The position numbers and the translations under genes are program-made. Below the pieces are notes generated by a model. The model was not told where the DNA came from. It ran no database searches and saw nothing but the letters and a program-made list of their open reading frames with translations. A stretch of DNA of 12,943 nucleotides, from assembly GCA_029239575.1 (NCBI GenBank), contig JARBUP010000054.1:1-12943 (forward strand), given 5' to 3'. Positions 1 to 5,490 of this stretch are shown one piece after another; within the stretch, counting starts at the first letter, position 1; each line of letters starts with the position of its first letter. This DNA is from Bacillota bacterium (GTDB taxonomy: Bacteria; Bacillota; Clostridia; Tissierellales; Sedimentibacteraceae).

Positions 1-45
1 AGATGTTACTTGCATGAAAACAGTGAGGTAAAAGAAGATGAGTAA
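1..45 (+). CDS. C-terminal tail of an OppD/DppD-type peptide ABC transporter ATPase (partial)
   Basis: Frame 1 is open from the window edge to TAA at 43-45 and reads RCYLHENSEVKEDE. The RCYL sequence followed by a short charged tail is how the C-terminal oligopeptide-transporter domain of OppD/DppD ATPases commonly ends. The following gene is an OppF/DppF ATPase, the normal partner in this order, and its ATG (38) overlaps this stop, implying translational coupling. Only 14 residues are visible, so the identification rests on the tail motif and on the neighbour. Confidence 0.6.
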   Translation, partial: RCYLHENSEVKEDE

Positions 46-1021
46 TCAAAAAAATAATGTTATGGTTAAAACAGTGGATTTGGTAAAAGAATTTGATATA
101 CCGGGCGGTAGTTTCTTTGGAAAAAATAAACCTGTTGTTCACGCTACCTCCAATGTAAACATTCAGATAATGGAAGGAGAGACATTTGCATTGGTAGGTG
201 AATCTGGATGTGGAAAAAGCACACTGGGAAGGCTCCTCATAAGGCTGCTTGAGCCTACTAAAGGGCATGTGGAATTTGAAGGAGTTAACATCAATAAATT
301 AAAAAGCAATGATATGCGCGAACTTCGCAAGAAAATGCAAATCATATTTCAAGATCCTTATGCTTCAATCAATCCGCGAATGGATGTTTACAATATCATA
401 GCCGAACCTCTTGTAACGCATAAAATATGTGCGACGAAAGAAGAGACAAAAGAAATGGTTAAACAACTAATGAAAAAGGTTGGTATACGTCCTGAATTTA
501 TTAACCGATATCCGCATCAGTTCAGTGGAGGGCAGCGTCAGAGAATCGGAATAGCCAGAGCTTTAGCTCTTCAGCCAAAGCTTATAGTATGCGATGAGCC
601 CGTATCTGCACTTGATGTTTCCATTCAGTCTCAAATTTTAAACCTTCTTCATGATTTGCAGGATGAATTTAAGCTTACATATTTGTTTATAAGCCATGAC
701 TTGAGCGTTGTCAGGTATATTTCTGATCGAGTATGTGTTATGTTTTTGGGTAAGATATGCGAAATCGGCAATACGGAAGATATTTTTACAAATCCTTTAC
801 ACCCGTATACAAAATTTCTCATTGATGCGGTTCCTAAACCGGACCCGACACTAAGAAAAGAAAATAAGCAGTTGCTTCAGGGAGATATTCCAAGCCCTGT
901 AAATCCTCCAAGCGGATGTAGGTTTCATACACGTTGCCCATACTCAAAGGATATTTGCAAAGAAAAAGAACCTCAAATGAAGGATTTTGATGGAAGACAA
1001 GCAGCTTGCTTTTTATTATAA
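38..1021 (+). CDS. Oligopeptide/dipeptide ABC transporter ATP-binding protein (OppF/DppF type)
   Basis: This is a cytoplasmic ATPase that powers peptide uptake by a heterodimeric Opp/Dpp importer. The 327 residues are normal for OppF. Visible motifs are Walker A GESGCGKST (54-62), Q-loop Q105, a signature with Phe in place of Leu (FSGGQ, 162-166), Walker B LIVCDEP (182-188) and the switch histidine H220. The C-terminal oligopeptide-transporter domain begins near PSPVNPP (286-291) and carries C294, C300, C307 and C324. These match the cysteine cluster that in related ATPases can ligate an iron-sulfur centre (family knowledge, not shown here). The start at 38 overlaps the upstream OppD-like stop and is preceded by GAGGT at 25-29. 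The permease and substrate-binding genes must lie outside the window, so the exact substrate (oligopeptide, dipeptide or nickel) cannot be decided. Confidence 0.93.
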   Translation: MSNQKNNVMVKTVDLVKEFDIPGGSFFGKNKPVVHATSNVNIQIMEGETFALVGESGCGKSTLGRLLIRLLEPTKGHVEFEGVNINKLKSNDMRELRKKMQIIFQDPYASINPRMDVYNIIAEPLVTHKICATKEETKEMVKQLMKKVGIRPEFINRYPHQFSGGQRQRIGIARALALQPKLIVCDEPVSALDVSIQSQILNLLHDLQDEFKLTYLFISHDLSVVRYISDRVCVMFLGKICEIGNTEDIFTNPLHPYTKFLIDAVPKPDPTLRKENKQLLQGDIPSPVNPPSGCRFHTRCPYSKDICKEKEPQMKDFDGRQAACFLL

Positions 1022-1045
1022 TGATTATGTAGGAAAAAGAATAAT

Positions 1046-1052
1046 AAAGGAG
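1046..1052 (+). promoter_or_regulatory. Ribosome binding site fixing the serine hydrolase start
   Basis: AAAGGAG lies 9 bases before the ATG at 1062. An in-frame ATG at 987 lies inside the preceding OppF gene with no comparable site, so this site favours the shorter product. Confidence 0.75.
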
Positions 1053-1061
1053 CAATATTCG

Positions 1062-1913
1062 ATGGAGAAAATGTCATTAGCTGCAAGGATCAAAGCCGAA
1101 CTTACAAGCTACAATGGAAAAATGGGCATTTACATAGATGACTTTAAAGGAAATACAATTGAAATAGACGCAGATGAAACTTTTGAAACAGCAAGTACAA
1201 TCAAAACATTTATTTTGATAGACTTGTACCAGCAGGTTCATGACGGAATAAAAAGCTTGGATGACAGACTTGTATACACTGAGGAAAATAAAATCGACGG
1301 CAGTGGTGTTTTACAGTCACTAAACTACGGCGTTGAAATGGATGTCAGAAGTTTTGCAACTCTTATGATAATTGTAAGCGATAATATAGCAACCAATATT
1401 ATGATAGATTACCTTGGGATTAACCATATAAACGAAACCATAAAAAAATGGGGATTTGAAAATACAATTCTTCATAACAAAATTGATTTTGATAAATATG
1501 ATAGGCTTGGAACAACAACTCCCCGTGATTACGGCAAAGCATTTACAATGCTCCATGAAAGAACTCTAATAAGTCGTGAAGCTTGCGAAGAGATGATTGA
1601 AATTTTTAAAAAGCAGCACTACAACAGCATGCTTACAAAGGATTTTCCACAGTATTATATGTCTGGAGATGACAGCTTTGCAAGTGATGATGAACTGATA
1701 AGCGTTGCATCGAAAAGCGGAAGCATGAATGCGTGCAGAAATGATGGAGGATTGGTTATTACACCTTTTGGCGAATATGTAATTGTATTGTTTAACAAGG
1801 AATTCTATGATAAACTTTATTATCCAGAACACGATGCTACATTTTATGGAGCGCGTGTGAGTAGGCTAGTATTAGATCAATATCTTGCTTTAATGGGGGA
1901 TATTAAGAAATAA
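1062..1913 (+). CDS. Cytosolic serine hydrolase of the beta-lactamase/PBP fold (class A-like, Beta-lactamase2 type)
   Basis: The predicted product has 283 residues and no signal peptide or membrane segment. Three hallmark motifs of serine penicillin-recognising enzymes occur in order: STIK (S45-K48, nucleophile and base), SDN (106-108) and KSG (218-220). TTTPRD (151-156) matches the segment following the omega loop of class A beta-lactamases. The stretch before it (about 135-150) shows no ExxLN motif, so the deacylating glutamate of true class A enzymes is not evident and the loop looks about four residues shorter than in TEM-1. I therefore infer an esterase or peptide/amide hydrolase rather than a resistance enzyme. 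It follows the OppF gene by 40 bases, which fits hydrolysis of an imported peptide-like compound. A start at 987 is possible in frame but lacks the good ribosome binding site. Confidence 0.8.
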   Translation: MEKMSLAARIKAELTSYNGKMGIYIDDFKGNTIEIDADETFETASTIKTFILIDLYQQVHDGIKSLDDRLVYTEENKIDGSGVLQSLNYGVEMDVRSFATLMIIVSDNIATNIMIDYLGINHINETIKKWGFENTILHNKIDFDKYDRLGTTTPRDYGKAFTMLHERTLISREACEEMIEIFKKQHYNSMLTKDFPQYYMSGDDSFASDDELISVASKSGSMNACRNDGGLVITPFGEYVIVLFNKEFYDKLYYPEHDATFYGARVSRLVLDQYLALMGDIKK

Positions 1914-1954
1914 AATAATGGCAATATGTCATTTGCGGTGGACAAGGTATTATT

Positions 1955-1990
1955 ATAAAATAACTTGGTACCATAAAATAACTTGGTACC
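1955..1990 (+). repeat. Perfect 18-bp tandem duplication
   Basis: Two identical copies of an 18-base unit (1955-1972, 1973-1990) abut without a spacer. The unit is the left arm of the adjacent terminator palindrome, so the repeat probably arose by slippage at the hairpin. Confidence 0.95.
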
Positions 1991-2003
1991 AAGTTATTTT
2001 TCT
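1955..2003 (+). terminator. Hairpin terminator of the peptide-transport operon, with a tandemly duplicated left arm
   Basis: The 18-mer ATAAAATAACTTGGTACC occurs twice head to tail (1955-1972 and 1973-1990), followed by a right arm CCAAGTTATTTT (1989-2000). Positions 1975-2000 form a perfect 26-base palindrome. The first copy can also pair with the same right arm across a loop of about 20 bases (1957-1968 with 1989-2000). Transcripts ending here would finish in a U-rich stretch on either strand. It sits 42 bases past the hydrolase stop, where an operon end is expected. Confidence 0.65.
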
Positions 2004-2030
2004 ATGAGAATTTAATGATGATTACAAAAG

Positions 2031-2057
2031 ATAAAACAGAGTTAAACTCTGTTTTAT
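2031..2057 (-). terminator. Hairpin terminator of the small secreted-protein gene
   Basis: ATAAAACAGAG (2031-2041) pairs with CTCTGTTTTAT (2047-2057), an 11-bp stem around a TTAAA loop. On the minus strand it lies 22 bases past the stop of the gene at 2080-2583, and the descending arm ends in a U-rich run. Its near symmetry means it could also stop plus-strand transcripts. Confidence 0.65.
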
Positions 2058-2079
2058 AAATTATTATATTTAAATTATT

Positions 2080-2583
2080 TTATTTTACCTCATGAGCTCC
2101 GCGAACCATGAATAATGCAGAATCAGCTGTAGTAACGCCTCTTCCGTCGCTTCTTGGTACTAACATAAAGTGGTTTGCAATAATTGGTTTGCCATCTTTT
2201 ATATCAGAACCTTTTGTAACGTCAGATATGCCGCCTAAATCAGAGCCTATAACAAAAGCAGTGCCTTGTCTTAAAATTAATTCAGTTCCTGATTCACAGA
2301 TTATTTTTTGTCCTGCTTTAATTTCTACTATTGCAAATTCATTGCTGCTTGGTGAATTATTTCCTCCGGAAGCTACAGAATCTTCTAAGTCGTCTATTTT
2401 AGCTTGCAAAGAATCTATTGAGCTGTCAATAGTATCGAGTTTATAAGAGTTGACTAAATTGTTTAAGCGTTGTTCTAAATAACTTAAAACTACAATTGGG
2501 TCTGTTGAATCTCCTGGGGATGCAAAAATTGCTGTAGTCAGCAAAGCTGTAAAAACAACTACTAAAATTAATATTTTTCTCAA
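2080..2583 (-). CDS. Small secreted protein with coiled coil and conserved C-terminal module, function unknown
   Basis: I do not recognise a named family. With the TTG start the product has 167 residues. A basic start (MRK) and hydrophobic core (about 4-20) end near A21, giving a likely signal peptide with cleavage around FA/SPGD. A mature N-terminus of the SPGDxxDP type also occurs in exported clostridial proteins (recalled, not checked). Residues about 34-72 form a heptad-like amphipathic region, then a Gly/Ser/Asn linker, then a compact C-terminal part with AGQKI, ILRQGTAFVIG, GGISDV and PRSDGRG followed by MVRGAHEV. The Gly-rich beta-type pattern suggests a small surface-exposed or wall-associated domain. 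Its own promoter and flanking terminators make it monocistronic. The alternative GTG start at 2589 would leave only one base after AAGGAGG, so TTG at 2583 is preferred. Confidence 0.75.
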   Translation of the reverse strand: MRKILILVVVFTALLTTAIFASPGDSTDPIVVLSYLEQRLNNLVNSYKLDTIDSSIDSLQAKIDDLEDSVASGGNNSPSSNEFAIVEIKAGQKIICESGTELILRQGTAFVIGSDLGGISDVTKGSDIKDGKPIIANHFMLVPRSDGRGVTTADSALFMVRGAHEVK

Positions 2584-2590
2584 CTTCACG

Positions 2591-2597
2591 CCTCCTT
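2591..2597 (-). promoter_or_regulatory. Ribosome binding site deciding a TTG start
   Basis: On the minus strand AAGGAGG is followed by C, then GTG, AAG and TTG. Spacing to GTG is 1 base, too close for initiation. Spacing to TTG at 2583 is 7 bases, which is optimal. Confidence 0.7.
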
Positions 2598-2611
2598 GTT
2601 TTATAATAATA

Positions 2612-2640
2612 ATTTTATACTATAATAACATTTTTTTCAA
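2612..2640 (-). promoter_or_regulatory. Sigma-A-like promoter of the small secreted-protein gene
   Basis: On the minus strand TTGAAA (2635-2640) and TAAAAT (2612-2617) are separated by exactly 17 bases. Transcription would begin near 2605, leaving a leader of about 20 bases that contains the ribosome binding site. The site begins immediately after the upstream terminator, so this gene appears to be expressed independently of the acylation genes. Confidence 0.55.
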
Positions 2641-2641
2641 C

Positions 2642-2678
2642 AAAAAATGCTAAATAATACAATTTTTATTATTTAGCA
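2642..2678 (-). terminator. Rho-independent terminator of the MBOAT-DHHW unit
   Basis: On the minus strand an 11-bp stem (arms at 2668-2678 and 2648-2658, TGCTAAATAAT with its complement) closes a 9-base loop and is followed directly by six T (2642-2647). It lies 9 bases past the stop of the DHHW gene. The stem is AT-rich but perfect, and the T-run is in the right place. Confidence 0.8.
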
Positions 2679-2687
2679 CCAATATAT

Positions 2688-3926
2688 TTATTTCATTAAA
2701 TTAACTACACTGTTTATATAACTATCAAAGTTTGTTGTTTTAATATAGTTCAATATTAAAACTTCTCCTATATTGTTTTCTTTTACAAGATCAATTATAT
2801 TTTCTTTATAATGCCTTGGATCCACTACATAAATTTCGGAGTAGTGAGGCAATAAAAATGGTAAAAATGCATTTGCATAAGAATCTTTTATTACCATGAT
2901 TTTTTTTTCGTTTTTTACATCAGTTTTTATAATTCCAAGTGGAAAATCTCCACCCATGAATATTCCGTACTTCTGATCTTTATCAACATAGGATTTACTT
3001 ATAACTTTACCTTCATAGGATTTTTTTTCACCTGTTTCTTTATCATAGAAATGAACAATTAAACTACTTTTAACTAATGGGTTATAAAAAATTACATCAT
3101 CAGGATTATTTGTAACTTTATCTGTTGGATTAACAGTTGATAAATGCCCTAAAAATCCTTTTGCTTCTTCTTTTTCATATTTATCAAGTGATATTGCATC
3201 GAATCCTGCTGCTTTTGCGAAACCCGTGTAACCATAATAAGCACCAAGAGCAGTCCAGTGATGGTCAGTTCTAAAATAAACATATTCATTAATATGTTCT
3301 TTTATAGGGTTATAAACATCCACAGTAATTATTTTATCGGATAAATTGCTTTTCACGTAATTAATTGAATCAATTTGAGAATCTGATAAATTTTTATATT
3401 TTTCTTCAGTTATAAATTCAATTTGTAAAGGAGCAAGAATGGAATATATCTTTGTGTTATTTCCCAATTGCTCTTGTAATTTGTTAATCATATCCGCATA
3501 TGACTTACTTGTTTTTTCATTAAATTTATATAATTCCATTACAGTATCATTTAAAATTAATAAATTTCCATTTGAGTTAGCTTGTTCATTGCCGCCGGCA
3601 TTTTCTCCACCAACGTTTTGTCCAGCAAATTCTACTAAATGCACATCTTCATTTCTTTTTATTCCTTTTAAAGTAGAGATGTTTTTGCTGTATTTTACTA
3701 AATTTTCTCTAAAAAGAAAATGATCTGCAAAATAACTTTCGAAATCTCTAATATATTTCCCGGTAAATAATGACTGAGTAGAAAATTCTGGTTTCTTAGC
3801 TAAAGCTCTATTTTCCTCTTCCGATATTGTTTGATCTTTTGGAGAAATCATATTTAAAGCTGAAACAATAAATATGGATAAAAGAACTAAGATTATATTA
3901 ATTTTGAATTTAAATTTATTTTCCAT
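2688..3926 (-). CDS. DHHW family protein, AlgJ/AlgX-like extracytoplasmic partner of an MBOAT acyltransferase
   Basis: The 412 residues begin with a single membrane segment (about 9-26), consistent with a signal anchor and an outside-facing catalytic domain. The family motif TDHHWT is at 220-225 and a KDSYAN motif at 347-352. By analogy with AlgX/AlgJ, D221 and H223 (D-x-H) with S349 would form an SGNH-like acyl-transfer triad (inference from spacing and motif). The N-terminal SEEENRALAKKPEF segment (35-48) is also typical of the family. A Gly/Asn-rich stretch at 101-121 looks like a flexible insertion. The gene follows the MBOAT gene by 14 bases, and its ribosome binding site AAGGAGA overlaps the MBOAT stop, so the two are co-translated. 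The probable role is final transfer of an acyl group, usually acetyl, to an exported polysaccharide. Confidence 0.88.
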   Translation of the reverse strand: MENKFKFKINIILVLLSIFIVSALNMISPKDQTISEEENRALAKKPEFSTQSLFTGKYIRDFESYFADHFLFRENLVKYSKNISTLKGIKRNEDVHLVEFAGQNVGGENAGGNEQANSNGNLLILNDTVMELYKFNEKTSKSYADMINKLQEQLGNNTKIYSILAPLQIEFITEEKYKNLSDSQIDSINYVKSNLSDKIITVDVYNPIKEHINEYVYFRTDHHWTALGAYYGYTGFAKAAGFDAISLDKYEKEEAKGFLGHLSTVNPTDKVTNNPDDVIFYNPLVKSSLIVHFYDKETGEKKSYEGKVISKSYVDKDQKYGIFMGGDFPLGIIKTDVKNEKKIMVIKDSYANAFLPFLLPHYSEIYVVDPRHYKENIIDLVKENNIGEVLILNYIKTTNFDSYINSVVNLMK

Positions 3927-3940
3927 AATATCGTATCTCC

Positions 3941-5344
3941 TTAAAATTTAAAGTACAAAAATGGTGTAAATGTCTGTCCAACCAACATTATTGTACAAAT
4001 GATTAAAATAGCTACATTAACAAAACCGTGCAATACATTAGCAACTTTGTTATTGTTTAAATTCTTATCCAATTTTTCAAAAAGAATTTTAAATATAGGA
4101 GTTGATGCTAAAATTCCAACTACTAATAAAATAACATTGTTGTAAAATTCAACTTCAAATTTAACATCATATAGTGGATTACCAGCAAATCCAAATAATA
4201 TTTTAATAAATTCAAATGCTTTACTTATATCTAAGAAATAGAAGAACGTCCAACCTATAATAACAACTAATATTAAATAAATATGGCTTATGAAACGAGG
4301 TAATTTATTTAATATTTTACTTAATAAATATTTTTCTAAAAGTAAAAATATGCCGTAATACAATCCCCATATAATGAAGTTATAACTTGCACCATGCCAC
4401 AATCCAGTTAGCATCCATACTATAAAAATATTCCTTATATAATATTTTCTGTTTCCACCAAGAGGTATATAAACATAATCTCTAAAAAATTGACTTAATG
4501 AAATATGCCATCTTCTCCAGAAATCTTGAGCACTCTTTGCTATATATGGATAATTAAAGTTTTCTTTATAAGTAAAACCAAACATTTTACCAAGGCCAAT
4601 AGCCATATCAGAATAACCTGAAAAATCAAAATAAATTTGAAGAGTATACATTATTATTCCTAACCAAGCACCCAAAATAGAAATTTCATTTAAATTACTT
4701 TCAAGAAAAACTGCTGAAGCAGCGCCAACTGAATTAGCAATCATAACTTTTTTAAATAAACCAGCCATGAAACGATTTAAACCGTAGCTAAATTCTGAAA
4801 CATTAATTTCTCGTTTAACAAGGACATTTTCCATATCCTTATACTTAACTATAGGTCCTGACATTATTTGGTGATATAAAGAAACATAAAGAAGCAATTT
4901 ATTAAAACTTTTTTGTACTTCTACTTCTTTTTTATAAACATCAACAACATAAGTTATTATTTTAAATGTAAAAAAAGAAATACCTATTGGTAGACCAACT
5001 TTGCTTAAAGTTATGTTAGTTGAAAAAACTAAATTAACATTTTCTACAAAGAAGTTATAATATTTAAAGTATGCTAAAAGACCTAAATCAAAAAATACAG
5101 CTAAAAATAAGAATAATTTACTTTTTGAAGTTTCTTTATATTTGTCTATTAAAATAGCTAAATAATAATTGATTAATGTACTTATTACTAATAAAAGAAC
5201 ATAAAATGGTTGTCCCCATGCATAAAACAATAAAGAAAAACAAAGAAGTACTAAATTTTTGTAAGTATCGTTTTTGCAGATAAAATAAAATATTAAATTT
5301 ATGGGCAAAAATAAATATAAAAACACTAAACTTGAAAAAACCAT
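3941..5344 (-). CDS. Membrane-bound O-acyltransferase (MBOAT), AlgI/DltB-like
   Basis: This polytopic membrane enzyme is predicted to carry an acyl group, usually acetyl, across the membrane for modification of extracellular glycan. Counting from the ATG at 5344 it has 467 residues, normal for AlgI-type proteins. It begins MVFSSLVFLYLFLP, the usual family opening. Conserved blocks are LPIGISFFTF (118-127), FDFSGYSDMAIG (239-250), DFWRRWHISLS (274-284) and TGLWHGAS (313-320) with the presumed catalytic histidine H317. Many hydrophobic segments run throughout. An in-frame TTG at 5374 would add ten residues but lies at or before the predicted transcription start and has no ribosome binding site, whereas GGAGG sits 5 bases before the ATG. 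Unlike DltB loci there is no adenylation enzyme or carrier protein nearby. The DHHW gene downstream is its expected partner. Confidence 0.92.
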   Translation of the reverse strand: MVFSSLVFLYLFLPINLIFYFICKNDTYKNLVLLCFSLLFYAWGQPFYVLLLVISTLINYYLAILIDKYKETSKSKLFLFLAVFFDLGLLAYFKYYNFFVENVNLVFSTNITLSKVGLPIGISFFTFKIITYVVDVYKKEVEVQKSFNKLLLYVSLYHQIMSGPIVKYKDMENVLVKREINVSEFSYGLNRFMAGLFKKVMIANSVGAASAVFLESNLNEISILGAWLGIIMYTLQIYFDFSGYSDMAIGLGKMFGFTYKENFNYPYIAKSAQDFWRRWHISLSQFFRDYVYIPLGGNRKYYIRNIFIVWMLTGLWHGASYNFIIWGLYYGIFLLLEKYLLSKILNKLPRFISHIYLILVVIIGWTFFYFLDISKAFEFIKILFGFAGNPLYDVKFEVEFYNNVILLVVGILASTPIFKILFEKLDKNLNNNKVANVLHGFVNVAILIICTIMLVGQTFTPFLYFKF

Positions 5345-5349
5345 AAAAT

Positions 5350-5354
5350 CCTCC
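5350..5354 (-). promoter_or_regulatory. Ribosome binding site fixing the MBOAT ATG start
   Basis: GGAGG on the minus strand is spaced 5 bases from the ATG at 5344. It selects this start over the in-frame TTG at 5374. Confidence 0.8.
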
Positions 5355-5376
5355 ATTAAGTTTAAAAACTTCAATT

Positions 5377-5405
5377 AATATATCATTTTAATCTAAAGAA
5401 TGCAA
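5377..5405 (-). promoter_or_regulatory. Sigma-A-like promoter of the MBOAT-DHHW unit
   Basis: On the minus strand TTGCAT (5400-5405) and TATATT (5377-5382) are separated by exactly 17 bases, with TGA directly before the -10, an extended -10 of the TGn type. Transcription would start near 5370, leaving a leader of about 26 bases. Confidence 0.65.
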
Positions 5406-5412
5406 TGAATTC

Positions 5413-5442
5413 TTGTATTTTAATGATGAAATATGTTATAAT
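5413..5442 (+). promoter_or_regulatory. Sigma-A-like promoter of the methyltransferase gene
   Basis: TTGTAT (5413-5418) and a perfect TATAAT (5437-5442) are separated by 18 bases, with TGT just before the -10 (extended -10). It is oriented away from the neighbouring minus-strand promoter, with about 7 bases between the two -35 elements. Confidence 0.7.
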
Positions 5443-5490
5443 AAATAGAATGTGAAATTTTAAATGTTAACTTAAGATTAGAGGTATTAT

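Noticed and set aside
834..1055. Minus-strand frame across the OppF end
   Set aside because: It overlaps well-supported plus-strand genes and has no domain or start signal.
987..1061. N-terminal extension of the serine hydrolase from ATG 987
   Set aside because: It lies within the OppF coding region without a good ribosome binding site, while ATG 1062 has AAAGGAG at ideal spacing and begins just before the conserved part.
1062..1913. Calling the hydrolase an antibiotic-resistance beta-lactamase
   Set aside because: There is no export signal and no omega-loop glutamate, and the gene is in a peptide-uptake operon.
1914..2079. Palindromes as phage or integron attachment sites
   Set aside because: There is no integrase, tRNA or mobile gene nearby, and the positions fit terminators of the two converging transcription units.
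2108..2446. Plus-strand frame opposite the small secreted-protein gene
   Set aside because: It has no ribosome binding site or recognisable domain and is a shadow of the minus-strand gene, which has a signal peptide, promoter and terminator.
5345..5374. MBOAT extension to TTG at 5374
   Set aside because: It has no ribosome binding site and lies at the predicted transcript start; ATG 5344 has GGAGG and matches the usual family N-terminus.
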